Below are positions 55,702 to 64,000 of a stretch of DNA of 64,000 nt, in pieces. Each line of letters opens with the position of its first letter. Position 1 is the first letter of the stretch. The DNA comes from Paraburkholderia megapolitana (GTDB taxonomy: Bacteria; Pseudomonadota; Gammaproteobacteria; Burkholderiales; Burkholderiaceae): contig NZ_CP041745.1 in NCBI RefSeq assembly GCF_007556815.1, forward strand, positions 4,421,012 to 4,485,011, read 5' to 3'. The translations under genes were made by a program, and so were the position numbers. The notes beneath the pieces are model-generated. The model was not told the origin of the DNA, made no database searches, and was given only the letters and a program-made list of their open reading frames with translations.

Positions 55702-55764
55702 TGTCTCCTCCATGTCTCCTCCTGATATGGATTAAGCCCGCTCCCAGTGAGCGGGCTTTTTTTC
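55702..55764 (+). ncRNA. Predicted ~60-nt small RNA with two UCUCCUCC motifs
   Basis: A sigma-70-like promoter ends just before this stretch and a strong intrinsic terminator (GCCCGCTC-ccagt-GAGCGGGC, then TTTTTTT) ends it. Between them lies TGTCTCCTCC repeated twice with one base between. CUCCUCC is complementary to the Shine-Dalgarno core. A seven-codon reading frame (MSPPDMD) overlaps the second copy and ends just before the stem, so a leader peptide is the alternative. The size, unpaired C/U-rich motifs and terminator fit a trans-acting sRNA. Expression is not known. Confidence 0.5.
55734..55764 (+). terminator. Intrinsic terminator of the predicted small RNA
   Basis: 10-bp stem AAGCCCGCTC-ccagt-GAGCGGGCTT followed by a T run. 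Confidence 0.9.
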
Positions 55765-55944
55765 GCCTGCATTCCGGGCAATCGTCCGCCGGGGCAGCGC
55801 CCGGGTCAGCTCCATGAAACCGTACACGAGCGCGCCATTTGCCGCTTCGCCGTGCCGGCAGATACCTGGTCTTTCTTTTAAACTTCCACTAGCCAGCCGC
55901 AGCCGGAATAACCCGCGGACTGAACCGGTAAGGGAGTGCGCTCC

Positions 55945-56370
55945 ATGCAGATTCACATTCGAGAGATCGACCACGTCGTGCTTCGTTCCGCCGATCTCGA
56001 GGCCATGACCCGCTTCTATTGCGACGTACTTGGATGCAGCGTCGAGAAGGAGCAGCGCGAAATCGGACTCGTGCAGTTGCGTGCGGGACGGTCGCTGATC
56101 GATCTGCTGGCGGTGGGCAGCAAAATTGATCGTGCCGAGAGCGGCGTGCCCGGCGCGGGACGCAACATGGACCACCTGTGTCTGCGCGTCGAACCGTTCG
56201 ATGCCGCTGCGCTGGAAAAACACCTCGCTGAATGCGGGGCGCGGATCGGCGAGTTGGGGACGCGCTATGGCGCGGATGGCTTTGGCACGTCGCTGTATCT
56301 GTTCGATCCGGAGGGCAACATGGTCGAACTCAAAGGTCCGCCGGACGCTGCGCGGGCCACTTCGCTTTAA
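55945..56370 (+). CDS. VOC (glyoxalase/bleomycin-resistance fold) protein
   Basis: 141-aa single VOC module: IDHVVLRSADLEAMTRFYCDVLG, MDHLCLRVEPFDAAALEKHL and the C-terminal LYLFDPEGNMVELKG. Metal-ligand-like residues are His near 9, His near 76 and Glu near 127. The start at 55945 is taken because AGGGAG lies upstream. It may be a dioxygenase, a glyoxalase or a resistance protein; the substrate is not evident. Confidence 0.88.
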   Translation: MQIHIREIDHVVLRSADLEAMTRFYCDVLGCSVEKEQREIGLVQLRAGRSLIDLLAVGSKIDRAESGVPGAGRNMDHLCLRVEPFDAAALEKHLAECGARIGELGTRYGADGFGTSLYLFDPEGNMVELKGPPDAARATSL

Positions 56371-56394
56371 GCGCTGCGCCGAACGCGTGACACG

Positions 56395-56949
56395 TCACGC
56401 GTTGGCCGGCTCCTTCAGCACCGTCCATTCGATCGGCACCGGGTCCGCTTCCGACGAGCCCAGCCATGCCTGCCCGTCCTGTACCGTGCACTGCAGACGC
56501 ATCGTGCGCTCCGCCAGTTTGCCGAGTGCCGCCGCGACGTCGTCGCCGAGCGACCACACCGTCACGTTGCGCAGACGCTCTACCTTGCTGCGCACGCCTT
56601 GCCACCAGATCTCCGACGTACGGCCGCCGTATGCGATCACGACGACCTCGTTCGAGCGCCCGCTCGCTTTCGCGATGCGGCGCTCGTCCGGTTGCCCGAC
56701 TTCGATCCACATTTCGATTGCACCGGTGAGGTCTTTTTGCCAGAGATCCGGCTCGTCGATATCGGACAGCCCCTTCGAGAATTCCAGACGCTCCTGCGCG
56801 AACAGCGCGAATGCGGCGACGCGAACCATCATCCGCTCGTCGGTTTCGGACGGATGGCGGGCGATCGTGAGCGTATGGTCGGCGTAGTAGTGCCGGTCCA
56901 TGTCGGCGATCTGTAGATCGGCTTTGTAGATGGTCGATTTGAGAGCCAT
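56395..56949 (-). CDS. yaeQ: YaeQ family protein
   Basis: 184-aa protein of the PD-(D/E)XK nuclease-like YaeQ family, named for a reported suppressor of RfaH loss. Markers are MALKSTIYKADLQIADMDRH, EFSKGLSDIDEPDLW and MWIEVGQPDERRIAKAS. The start at 56949 is canonical; the frame is open further upstream without support. Convergent with the VOC gene. The cellular role remains unclear. Confidence 0.93.
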   Translation of the reverse strand: MALKSTIYKADLQIADMDRHYYADHTLTIARHPSETDERMMVRVAAFALFAQERLEFSKGLSDIDEPDLWQKDLTGAIEMWIEVGQPDERRIAKASGRSNEVVVIAYGGRTSEIWWQGVRSKVERLRNVTVWSLGDDVAAALGKLAERTMRLQCTVQDGQAWLGSSEADPVPIEWTVLKEPANA

Positions 56950-57100
56950 GCAGCACCAGGGGCCCAATGTGACGGGCCTGAGAGAAATCGAAGAGTGGCG
57001 GGTCCGCCAAGTCTGGGTAGTCAGCGCGTGATGATACCGAATGTGCGCGGCATCTGTGCTGCAAGGTGGGCGGCGGCGCGGGAAAACGAGCCACAATGAA

Positions 57101-57134
57101 AAAGGCGGCTGGGATAATTCCCAGCCGCCTTTTA
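57101..57134 (-). terminator. Intrinsic terminator of the secreted-protein gene
   Basis: Stem AAGGCGGCTGGGA-taat-TCCCAGCCGCCTT with T runs on both sides. It lies about 95 bp after the stop of the minus-strand gene at 57225. Confidence 0.88.
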
Positions 57135-57224
57135 TATACGCGAATCAACGCTGGCCCGTAAAAGGCCGGATAATCTCTGCACGTTCGGCCTATCGGCTAT
57201 TCGCCAATAGCGCTAGATGCAGCG

Positions 57225-57566
57225 TTATTGCTTGATGAATCTATCGTTGGCCCAGAGCCCCTCCGTGTCGCTGTTGCCGGAATTCACGAATTCAATATCG
57301 TGTCCGACCACGCGTACCACGCGGAAGCTCGCATTTTCAGGAGTCGACAAGCACTGATAGCCGGAGAAAAATTCCTGCATTTTCTGCTGCTCGCCGGCCT
57401 GGGCGTGCTGATCGGCTGCATCGAGTTTGTCCTTCGACAGACAGCCATACGCATTAGGCTTGAACTGGATCGTCTGCTGCGGTTTGATCACGTTATCTTG
57501 CGCCTGAACCGCCGACGCGACAGCCAGTCCCGCAACTGCAAAAAGAAGAGCGACACGCTTGATCAT
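57225..57566 (-). CDS. Small secreted/periplasmic hypothetical protein
   Basis: 113-aa protein with a clear signal peptide (MIKRVALLFAVAGLAVASAV, cleavage at VQA-QDN). The mature ~90 residues contain two Cys (GCLSKDKLD and YQCLSTPEN), likely paired, and a strand-rich end (FRVVRVVGHDIEFVNSG). No family is recognised. It is a single gene with its own terminator. Confidence 0.82.
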   Translation of the reverse strand: MIKRVALLFAVAGLAVASAVQAQDNVIKPQQTIQFKPNAYGCLSKDKLDAADQHAQAGEQQKMQEFFSGYQCLSTPENASFRVVRVVGHDIEFVNSGNSDTEGLWANDRFIKQ

Positions 57567-58259
57567 GTTACTGCCTCCGTGCGGGTGATATTACTCAGGT
57601 TAGCTATGTATTTAACTTCAATGGGGTACCCGCACCTTGCACTGTATAAAATGCAGCGGCGAGCACAAGCACATCTTGTGTGCGCTTGCAACAGTGGCGA
57701 ATTGTCGCACCCTGCGCAGTCCGCCGATTTGCCTCTGAAAGTGGGGTGAAAGGGCAGTAGCAACGATGCGTTTTCAATAATGGCTTTTAGTGTCACCCTT
57801 TAATTACAACGGTTTGCCGCGATGATTCGCGTAAACGCGGAGACTCAATTAAGCGACTTAATACAAATGCCGTAACCGCTTGATGCGGCGCACACAAAGT
57901 CGTTTAGTGAATTAAGCGTAAAACCACTAGAAAGTCGCGCGCGCAGAATAAAAATGATGCCAGGTTCATTTTTGCGGACCTGCGAATGAGCGGCTTGACG
58001 GTTGGGGAGACGCTGGCGCCGCGCAAAAGTTCGTCGATAAATCGGGCGGCCTTCGGGGATAACGGTATGACACTCCCTCACGGGCTTCCGTTCGCGATGA
58101 CTTCGGGGGTGGGATCGGTCACGATCTTCAGTGACCCCGAGACGTTGGTGGTAACCGGTGCCGGACTTGCCAGTTGACTGCGTATGAGCGGCAGCTCACC
58201 TACTCGCCGCGCAGTGCGCCTACAATGAAAGAACAGCGTGACGAAGATCGGAGGCCATC
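57567..58259. other. Intergenic stretch of ~690 bp
   Basis: No credible gene. The AT-rich centre (57740-57960) may hold promoters, including that of the secreted-protein gene at the left end. TACAAT at 58221-58226 could be the -10 box of the small gene at 58260. Confidence 0.55.
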
Positions 58260-58427
58260 GTGATCGAGCACCTGATATTGGGCGCATTTCTGGTCGTGCC
58301 GCTATTGATCGTCGCGTTTCTATTCTCCGACGAGCTATGGCAGGAACATCGCGACCGCGAGCAGCAATCGCCGCCACGACGCATCGACTGGCGCCATCCG
58401 ATTCGCAGCCTGCGGCATCCTCACTGA
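58260..58427 (+). CDS. 55-aa small single-pass membrane protein
   Basis: A GTG at 58260 follows GGAGG at 58250-58254. The product has one hydrophobic helix (HLILGAFLVVPLLIVAFLF) and a basic/polar tail (ELWQEHRDREQQ; PRRIDWRHPIRS). Third positions are only moderately G/C-biased, but the ribosome site, the helix and the clean stop make it credible. No family is recognised. A predicted -10 TACAAT lies 34 bp upstream. Confidence 0.6.
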   Translation: MIEHLILGAFLVVPLLIVAFLFSDELWQEHRDREQQSPPRRIDWRHPIRSLRHPH

Positions 58428-58467
58428 ACGCGACGGCGCATTGGTGTCGAGCACAAAACGTGCGGGC

Positions 58468-58500
58468 AAAAAAAAGCCGCAGCGTTCGTGGAACTGCGGC
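58468..58500 (-). terminator. Intrinsic terminator downstream of mnmE
   Basis: Stem GCCGCAG/CTGCGGC with an 11-nt loop; on the minus strand it is followed by eight T residues. It lies ~155 bp after the mnmE stop. Confidence 0.85.
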
Positions 58501-58653
58501 CTAACCACACACATAACGCCATACATGCACGTCACTGCCAGAGTCTGGGTGTGTGTGCGGTCGCAGGCAAGTTCTTAAGCGTGGAATTGACCATCTTTGA
58601 CGTTGCTGCACATTTTGCAATTGGGACGCGCGAGGCAAGCGCCTCGATACGCG

Positions 58654-60054
58654 TTATTTCCCAATGCAAAACCGGCTAAAGATCACCCCAAGCAGATCGT
58701 CGGACGTGAACTCACCCGTAATCGAATTGAGCTGTTCCTGGCCGAGACGCAACTCTTCTGCAAACAGATCCAGCGCCTGCGCGTTTTGATCCGCATGTTG
58801 AGCCGCCAGCATCAGATGTTCCTGCGCCGCGCGCAACGCAATCAGATGCCGTTCGCGCGCGAGGTACACGCTCTCCGCGCCAGCCTGCCAGCCCGCGATC
58901 CGCAACAGTTCTTCACGCAACAACCCGATACCGTCGCCTTGCTTGGCCGAGAGCCGCACTTCGCGCAGATCCGAACCGGCGGCACCGTCTCCGGGCAACG
59001 TCACCGCAGCCGGAAGCCCCGTCAAATCGGTCTTGTTGAGCACCCGCACGACCGGCACGCCGGCGGGAAAACGCGCGGCGATCGTAACGTCGTCGTCGGT
59101 CATGCCGCTGCGCGCGTCGAGCAGATGCAGTACGACGTCCGCCCGCTCGATCTCGTTCCACGTGCGCGCGATGCCGATCTTTTCCACCTCGTCGTCGGTT
59201 TCGCGCAGACCCGCGGTGTCGATCACGTGCAGCGGAATGCCTTCGATCTGGATGGTCTGCGCGACCTTGTCGCGCGTCGTGCCGGCAATCGGCGTGACGA
59301 TGGCCAGCTCCGCGCCCGCGAGCGCGTTCAGTAGCGACGATTTGCCGACGTTCGGTTGCCCGGCGAGCACTACCGACAGTCCTTCACGCAGCAACGCACC
59401 CTGCTTCGCTTCGGCGAGCACGTTCGCGAGTTGTTGGCGGATCCGGGCGAGCTTGCCGCGCGCATCGGCGGCTTCGAGAAAGTCGATCTCTTCTTCCGGA
59501 AAATCGAGCGTCGCTTCGACCAGCATCCGCAGCGTGATCGTTTCTTCGACGAGCGCATGGATGTCGCGCGAAAACGCGCCGTCGAGCGAGCGGCCTGCAG
59601 AACGCGCAGCAGCTTCGGTACTCGCCTCGATCAGATCGGCGACGGCTTCCGCCTGGGCGAGATCGAGCTTGTCGTTGAGGAACGCGCGTCGCGTGAATTC
59701 ACCGGGCTCCGCGAGGCGCAGGCCCAATGCGCGGCCGGCGTCGATGCAACGCTGCAGGACCAGTTGCAGCACGATCGGGCCGCCGTGCCCCTGCAGTTCA
59801 AACACGTGCTCGCCGGTGTACGAGTGAGGCGCCGGAAAATACAGCGCGATGCCGCGATCGAGCGCTTCGCCCTTGCCATCGAGAAACGGCACGTAGCTCG
59901 CATGCCGCGGCGCGAGCGCCTGGCCCGTCAGCGCCTCGATTAATGCGCCGGCCGCTTCGCCAGCCCGTCCGAACGAGATTCGCACTACGCCGATTCCACC
60001 CCGACCCGGAGCGGTGGCGATGGCGACGATGGGATCGGAATCGGTGGCGAGCAT
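58654..60054 (-). CDS. mnmE: tRNA modification GTPase MnmE (TrmE)
   Basis: 466-aa GTPase that works with MnmG on U34 of tRNAs. The N-terminal tetrahydrofolate domain starts [20 protein letters not shown]. The central G domain has Walker [15 protein letters not shown], the switch [16 protein letters not shown] and NKTD. The C-terminus ends FCIGK, carrying the conserved Cys. The start at 60054 is chosen over the upstream in-frame Met. Typical neighbour of yidC in this group, with one regulator gene between. Confidence 0.97.
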   Translation of the reverse strand: MLATDSDPIVAIATAPGRGGIGVVRISFGRAGEAAGALIEALTGQALAPRHASYVPFLDGKGEALDRGIALYFPAPHSYTGEHVFELQGHGGPIVLQLVLQRCIDAGRALGLRLAEPGEFTRRAFLNDKLDLAQAEAVADLIEASTEAAARSAGRSLDGAFSRDIHALVEETITLRMLVEATLDFPEEEIDFLEAADARGKLARIRQQLANVLAEAKQGALLREGLSVVLAGQPNVGKSSLLNALAGAELAIVTPIAGTTRDKVAQTIQIEGIPLHVIDTAGLRETDDEVEKIGIARTWNEIERADVVLHLLDARSGMTDDDVTIAARFPAGVPVVRVLNKTDLTGLPAAVTLPGDGAAGSDLREVRLSAKQGDGIGLLREELLRIAGWQAGAESVYLARERHLIALRAAQEHLMLAAQHADQNAQALDLFAEELRLGQEQLNSITGEFTSDDLLGVIFSRFCIGK

Positions 60055-60401
60055 GGTGGACGAACGAAGGGAGGTGGTCGACGGCGGGCTGTATGAAGTG
60101 CGACGCATTGTAACGCGCGCGCTTTCGGCGCTTTGGACGGGCGCCGGAGCGCGTCTGCACGCGGTCTTCGGTCAGAATGGCTAGGAAGTATCTTAATTGA
60201 GATAATGGCGATTGATCGCGAGCCGGGCAATCTGTCGCGACAATTACGCTCGCACGCTTCCAGAATGAGCTTCGTGCGTGGCCGAATTGTTCCGGGTATC
60301 GTTCCAGGTCGGTCAGCTGTCGAGCTATTTATAACTAAATGGAGATAAATATAGCGCAACTGGTTGTCGGCGTCGCACCACTCGAATTGCACAATCCGGC
60401 C
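60055..60401. other. Divergent promoter region between mnmE and the HTH regulator
   Basis: About 350 bp without a credible gene. It is AT-richer toward the right end, where TATAAC (60332-60337) and similar words may be the regulator's -10. No palindrome was recognised. Confidence 0.5.
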
Positions 60402-60824
60402 ATGCCTACCGCCGAAGAAAAAGCCGCCTTCACCGAACGTCTGCAGTTCGCGATGCGCCGTGCCCCCGAGACGCCTCAAGGTCCAACCGAACTCGCGCTG
60501 CATTTCAATCTGCGGTATCGCGGCGCGCATCCGATTTCGCCGCAAACCGCGCACAAGTGGCTGAGCGGCCGCACGATCCCCACCGCCGACAAACTGCAGA
60601 CGCTAGCCGAATGGCTCGACGTCGATCTGCACTGGCTGCACTACGGGCCGCCACCTGGCGACGCGAAGCGTACGGTGCCGAAGCCGAGAGCGCGCGGCGA
60701 GAAGTATCCGCTGTCTCCCGAGGCGCTGGAACTCGCATCGAAGATCGAAGCGTTGACGCCGCATCACCGGTATCTCGTGCAGGAACTGATTTCACAGTTC
60801 TACGGCGACGCCGACAAGGATTGA
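60402..60824 (+). CDS. HTH DNA-binding regulator
   Basis: 140-aa protein with an N-terminal helix-turn-helix of the lambda-repressor-like type (AFTERLQFAMRRAPETPQGP; SPQTAHKWLSGRTIPTADKL). A short C-terminal region follows (LASKIEALTPHHRYLVQELI). MPTAEEKAAF at 60402 is taken as the start, though an ATG at 60339 in frame would add 21 residues. Its targets are unknown. It is divergent from mnmE and followed by a bidirectional terminator. Confidence 0.82.
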   Translation: MPTAEEKAAFTERLQFAMRRAPETPQGPTELALHFNLRYRGAHPISPQTAHKWLSGRTIPTADKLQTLAEWLDVDLHWLHYGPPPGDAKRTVPKPRARGEKYPLSPEALELASKIEALTPHHRYLVQELISQFYGDADKD

Positions 60825-60853
60825 GCGCAGCAAGCGGAAGCCGTACCCGCATA

Positions 60854-60896
60854 AAAAAACCGCCCGGTGCATGAACTGCACCGGGCGGTTTTTTAC
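60854..60896. terminator. Bidirectional terminator between HTH gene and yidC
   Basis: 12-bp stem CCGCCCGGTGCA/TGCACCGGGCGG with a 5-nt loop and A/T runs on both sides, so it can end both converging transcripts. Confidence 0.92.
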
Positions 60897-60898
60897 TG

Positions 60899-60930
60899 GG
60901 GCGAAACGGGCAACGTCTCCCGTTTCGCCC
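60899..60930 (-). other. Extra 12-bp hairpin after yidC
   Basis: Perfect inverted repeat GGGCGAAACGGG/CCCGTTTCGCCC, 8-nt loop, lying between the yidC stop and the terminator at 60854. It should form in the yidC 3' end and might protect that message. Confidence 0.6.
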
Positions 60931-60943
60931 GACAAACTCAGAC

Positions 60944-62614
60944 TCAGGCAGCCTTCTTCTTCGAGCCCATCATCCGCGTGATGTAGTACTGCTGTGCGAT
61001 CGACAGCACGTTGTTCACCACGTAATACAGCACCAGACCGGCCGGGAAGAAGAAGAACATCACCGAGAACGCGATCGGCATGAACATCATCATCTTGGCT
61101 TGCACAGGGTCCGGCGGCGTCGGGTTGAGACGCGTCTGCAGGAACATCGAGACAGCCATCAGCACCGGCAGGATGAAGAACGGGTCTTGCTGCGACAGAT
61201 CGTGAATCCAGAGCATCCACGGCGCGCCGCGCATTTCCACCGACGACAGCAGCACCCAGTACAGCGAGATAAACACCGGGATCTGGATCACCACCGGCAG
61301 ACAGCCACCGAACGGATTGACCTTCTCGGTCTTGTACAGCTCCATCAACGCCGAGTTCATCTTCTGCGGATCGCCCTTGAAGCGTTCGCGCAGCGCCTGC
61401 ATGCGCGGCGTGATCGCCTTCATGCGGGCCATCGACTTGTAGCTCGCCGCCGACAACGGGAAGAACACGGCCTTGATCAGCAGCGTGAGCAGCACGATCG
61501 ACCAGCCCCAGTTGCCGACATAGCTATGGATCTTCTCGAGCAGCCAGAACAGCGGCTTCGCGATGATCGTCACCCAGCCATAGTCCTTCACGAGTTCGAG
61601 ACCCGGCGCGATGCCTTCGAGCATGCGCTCTTCTTCCGGACCGGCGAAAAGTTCCGCGGATACATTAGCGGACTGTCCCGGTGCAATCGTCGCGACCGGT
61701 TCCTTCACACCCACGCGATACAGCGACGGGTCGATCTTTTCGACATAGATGTCGCGCTTCGCGCCCTGCTGCGGAATCCACGCCGTCGCAAAGTAATGCT
61801 GGACCATCGCGATCCAGCCGTTATCGGCGGAGGTCGCGTAGTCCTGCTTGTTCTTGTCGACGTCGCTGAACGTCATCTTCTGGAAGTGATGCTCAGCCGT
61901 GTAGACCGCCGGTCCGATGAACGTGTGCGAGAAGCGCGGCGTTTCGACCGGCTGGCTGTCGCGCACCAGTTCCATATAGACGGTCGGCGTGACCGGCACG
62001 GTGCCCACGTTGAGGATCTTCGTATCGACGCCGATCACGTAGCTGCCGCGCGTGAACGTGTACGTCTTGACGACCTTCACACCGCCCTTCACCGGCGATT
62101 CGAAGCTGAGCTGGAACGTCTTCGCGTCGCCGGTCAGGTCGTGCGGCTGGTTGGGCACCGGCGTGAAGATGTCAGTATGGTTCGGGAAATCGCCACCGAG
62201 CAGGCCCGTGCGTGCGAGATACGTATGGTCGGCGGTGTGATCGAACAGCGTGATGACGAGGTCGGGCTGCGAACCGTCGCCATGCTTGATCAGCGACAGC
62301 TTCGATAGCGTGCCGCCGCGGGTGTCGATCTGACCGCTATAGACGTCGGTGCTGAACGGAACCAGCTGCGCTTGGGCGGCGGCCGGCGTCGTGCTACCGG
62401 GCGCCGCTGTACCCGCAGCCGTATTGGCCGTGGGCAGATCGGCGGACTGGGTTCCTGGTGTCGTTGTTCCCGGCGCGGCGCCTGCCGCGGTATGCGTCTG
62501 CGTGGCGCCCGGGAAGAACATCGACGGACGTCCGTGGTCGCGCTGCCAGTTGTCGAACAGCAAGACAGCTGACATGAAGAAGATGACCCATAGGACGGTG
62601 CGTTTGATATCCAT
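60944..62614 (-). CDS. yidC: Membrane protein insertase YidC
   Basis: 556-aa inner-membrane insertase (Oxa1/Alb3 family). After an N-terminal signal-anchor helix ([17 protein letters not shown]) comes a low-complexity Thr/Ala region, a large periplasmic beta domain (~65-350) and the conserved five-helix core ([38 protein letters not shown]). The C-terminus is MGSKKKAA. It lies downstream of yidD with a 30-bp gap in one operon rpmH-rnpA-yidD-yidC. Confidence 0.97.
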   Translation of the reverse strand: MDIKRTVLWVIFFMSAVLLFDNWQRDHGRPSMFFPGATQTHTAAGAAPGTTTPGTQSADLPTANTAAGTAAPGSTTPAAAQAQLVPFSTDVYSGQIDTRGGTLSKLSLIKHGDGSQPDLVITLFDHTADHTYLARTGLLGGDFPNHTDIFTPVPNQPHDLTGDAKTFQLSFESPVKGGVKVVKTYTFTRGSYVIGVDTKILNVGTVPVTPTVYMELVRDSQPVETPRFSHTFIGPAVYTAEHHFQKMTFSDVDKNKQDYATSADNGWIAMVQHYFATAWIPQQGAKRDIYVEKIDPSLYRVGVKEPVATIAPGQSANVSAELFAGPEEERMLEGIAPGLELVKDYGWVTIIAKPLFWLLEKIHSYVGNWGWSIVLLTLLIKAVFFPLSAASYKSMARMKAITPRMQALRERFKGDPQKMNSALMELYKTEKVNPFGGCLPVVIQIPVFISLYWVLLSSVEMRGAPWMLWIHDLSQQDPFFILPVLMAVSMFLQTRLNPTPPDPVQAKMMMFMPIAFSVMFFFFPAGLVLYYVVNNVLSIAQQYYITRMMGSKKKAA

Positions 62615-62644
62615 GCGTTGTCTCAGTGTCGAGGGAACGGCGCG

Positions 62645-62959
62645 TCAGCGCTTTTCAGAAGTGGGAGGCGGGACGAGATCGATGCCGCCCGCCGAAAACG
62701 GGTGGCAGCGGCACAGGCGCCTGGCGGCGAGGTAAGTTCCGCGCGCGGCGCCATGATACTGGATTGCTTCGCGCGCGTAATCGGAACAGGAAGGATAAAA
62801 ACGGCACCGGTCGCCGAGCAGCGGACTGACGGCAACCTTGTAAAAACGCAGCAACGCGATGAGTACCGTTTGCATGGCTTGAGCGACCGGATTGCGCCGC
62901 ACAGGGGGAAGATCGGGCACCGTGTTCACCGGAGCGGGCCGACGCCGGTTGCGCGTCAT
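62645..62959 (-). CDS. yidD: Membrane protein insertion efficiency factor YidD
   Basis: 104-aa protein with the YidD signature [20 protein letters not shown] and [18 protein letters not shown]. The start at 62959 overlaps the rnpA stop as ATGA. Many homologues start at [20 protein letters not shown] (62875), giving 76 residues; which is used is not settled. Confidence 0.93.
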   Translation of the reverse strand: MTRNRRRPAPVNTVPDLPPVRRNPVAQAMQTVLIALLRFYKVAVSPLLGDRCRFYPSCSDYAREAIQYHGAARGTYLAARRLCRCHPFSAGGIDLVPPPTSEKR

Positions 62960-63462
62960 GGCGTCGCAGCCGGCGGTGTAAGCGGTGCAGGTGCAGCAGG
63001 CTGCGCCTCACGCCTGGCGATTTCACGCGCGGCCTTGTCGAGCAGCATCTTGATCTCTTCAGTACACAGCGCGTTCAGCGGCGGCGACGAGGCGCTGGGC
63101 AACGCCTTCCTGTCGATCTTCGTATGCAGGCGCAGCAGCACGTCCCAGCCGGCGAAGTCGGCGCGCCGCAACCGGAACGCCTCGCGTGCGAGGCGCTTCA
63201 CGAGGTTGCGGGTTGCGGCCCGCGGTGCATGCTTCTTGCCGACCACGAGCCCTAAGCGCGCTTCGTTGCCTGTCGGACTAGCGTACACGACGAAATGCGC
63301 AGAGCGGCGCCACGGGCGCAAACGAAAAACGGATGAGAATTCATCCGTTTTCAGCAGCCTTGCGGCTTTGGGGAAGGCGGCCTGCGCGCGCAACGGAATC
63401 GATCCCTGCTGCGGCGTGTGAGCCGTTCCCGCTGAAGCGCGGGTGCCGGACACGGCGCGCAA
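62956..63462 (-). CDS. rnpA: Ribonuclease P protein component
   Basis: 168-aa basic protein that supports the RNase P RNA in tRNA 5' maturation. [21 protein letters not shown] and the RNR motif region [13 protein letters not shown] are present. The first ~30 residues and the Pro/Ala-rich C-terminus extend beyond the common core. It starts 17 bp after the rpmH stop. Confidence 0.94.
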   Translation of the reverse strand: MRAVSGTRASAGTAHTPQQGSIPLRAQAAFPKAARLLKTDEFSSVFRLRPWRRSAHFVVYASPTGNEARLGLVVGKKHAPRAATRNLVKRLAREAFRLRRADFAGWDVLLRLHTKIDRKALPSASSPPLNALCTEEIKMLLDKAAREIARREAQPAAPAPLTPPAATP

Positions 63463-63479
63463 TCCGCTTGAAGCAGCCC

Positions 63480-63614
63480 TTAGATCGCGAGGCGCTTGCG
63501 GCCCTTCGCGCGGCGTGCGTTGATGACCTTGCGGCCACCCGCAGTCTTCATGCGAACGCGGAAGCCATGGGTGCGCTTGCGGCGCGTCACGGAAGGTTGG
63601 TAAGTACGTTTCAT
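63480..63614 (-). CDS. rpmH: Ribosomal protein L34
   Basis: 44-aa L34 in full: [20 protein letters not shown] followed by [20 protein letters not shown]. It is the first gene of rpmH-rnpA-yidD-yidC, oriented away from the expected dnaA gene beyond the right edge. Confidence 0.98.
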
Positions 63615-64000
63615 GTTGCTCTCACTTGTTGAGAAATGACCGCGCGAGCATCGCAGGGAACGCAATGAACGGTGGTGCTGGAAATTGGTTTACGCCGAAC
63701 CCGCTATTTAAGCCGGTTTTCTCTTGGTCGTCAATAGCTTAGAGGCTTGTTCCGACACCCCCGTACGTCCCGATCGACTGGTCCGGCCCTGTGGATAACT
63801 CCCCTTACGGCGTCGTTTTGGCGTTAGAATCTCGCCTTAATCCCAAGAATCCTGCACGACGCCCCGCTGCGCCTGCTTGCCGCAAACCCTTGTGGTGCAA
63901 GCGCCTGGGGCAGTTCCGTCTGTGCTGCTCCGGGCCTCGTCGCGGGTTTTGCGACCAGGAAGCGCCAGCGGACCGCCGTGCACATAACGACAGCAACTCG
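63615..64000. other. rpmH-dnaA intergenic region (right edge)
   Basis: About 385 bp up to the window edge with no gene seen; dnaA is expected to start beyond it. It should hold the rpmH promoter and part of the dnaA promoter. One perfect DnaA box (TGTGGATAA) lies at 63790-63798. I saw no cluster of boxes here. Confidence 0.7.
63790..63798 (-). promoter_or_regulatory. DnaA box upstream of dnaA
   Basis: Perfect TTATCCACA on the minus strand (TGTGGATAA on the plus strand). A single box near dnaA is often involved in autoregulation. Confidence 0.65.

Larger units (their letters stand above)
55454..55944. other. Intergenic region between ada and the VOC gene
   Basis: No gene longer than a few codons is credible. 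It holds the ada promoter region, a GC hairpin CCCCGC/GCGGGG near 55602-55618, and the predicted small RNA at 55667-55764. The VOC gene's ribosome site AGGGAG is at the right end. Confidence 0.65.

Noticed and set aside
57986..58177. 63-codon open frame on the plus strand
   Set aside because: No ribosome site, no codon bias, and no recognisable features.
1..64000. CRISPR arrays, insertion sequences, prophage, tRNA or rRNA genes
   Set aside because: None seen: no regular spaced repeats, no transposase or integrase frames, no RNA gene signatures.

Overview
The window looks like the dnaA/gidA side of the main chromosome of a Burkholderiales bacterium, most likely Paraburkholderia or a close relative. 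The reasons are the high GC content with strong G/C third-position bias, the conserved block rpmH-rnpA-yidD-yidC-mnmE at the right edge (dnaA should start just outside), mnmG at the left edge with two exact parS 16-mers, and a type II secretion cluster in the Burkholderia order with gspC inverted between gspF and gspG.

Layout. 1-1576: 5' part of mnmG. 1684-7137: a first branched-chain-amino-acid-type (Liv) ABC transporter operon, with a fused LivM-LivG protein and, next to it, the remnant of a second binding-protein gene. 7378-12408: a second complete Liv operon (livG-livF-livK-livH-livM). 12686-17039: a GMC alcohol dehydrogenase and an MmsA-type aldehyde dehydrogenase, divergent from a LysR regulator. 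17277-25220: mostly single genes: CYTH protein, Lrp regulator, phhB, DUF3717 protein, an OmpR/TctE-like two-component pair, a SET-domain methyltransferase, an old-yellow-enzyme reductase, a glutamine amidotransferase and a MarR regulator. 25486-29012: ybdK and a cation/proton antiporter, flanked by two inverted copies of a DnaA-box-containing element. 29050-33734: mnmC, HU, a COG0523 metal-chaperone GTPase and a lytic transglycosylase. 34283-46005: the type II secretion cluster gspDEF, inverted gspC, gspGHIJKLMN. 46036-50748: a NodT/OprM-type outer-membrane channel, a MarR regulator and an EmrB-type drug pump. 50780-57566: a lipoprotein, gshA, alkA-ada, a predicted small RNA, a VOC protein, yaeQ and a small secreted protein. 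58260-63614: a tiny membrane protein, mnmE, an HTH regulator, yidC, yidD, rnpA and rpmH.

How the parts work together. MnmG and MnmE jointly modify U34 of tRNAs and MnmC finishes the same modification. YidC/YidD and RnpA/RpmH are the usual housekeeping group. The Gsp proteins build one secretion machine, but gspE as read here carries a one-base deletion in a C run. A small membrane-protein gene at 47904-48277 has the same kind of single-base loss, so either both genes are damaged or the assembly has homopolymer errors.

Most notable observations: the inverted pair of DnaA-box elements (a candidate origin or origin-like element between the parS sites and dnaA); a parS site that is also the stem of an intrinsic terminator; a compact promoter-to-terminator unit at 55667-55764 that looks like a small RNA with two anti-Shine-Dalgarno motifs; a decayed second livK; and a LivF with Arg in place of the Walker A Lys. 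No tRNA, rRNA, CRISPR array, insertion sequence or prophage was seen.
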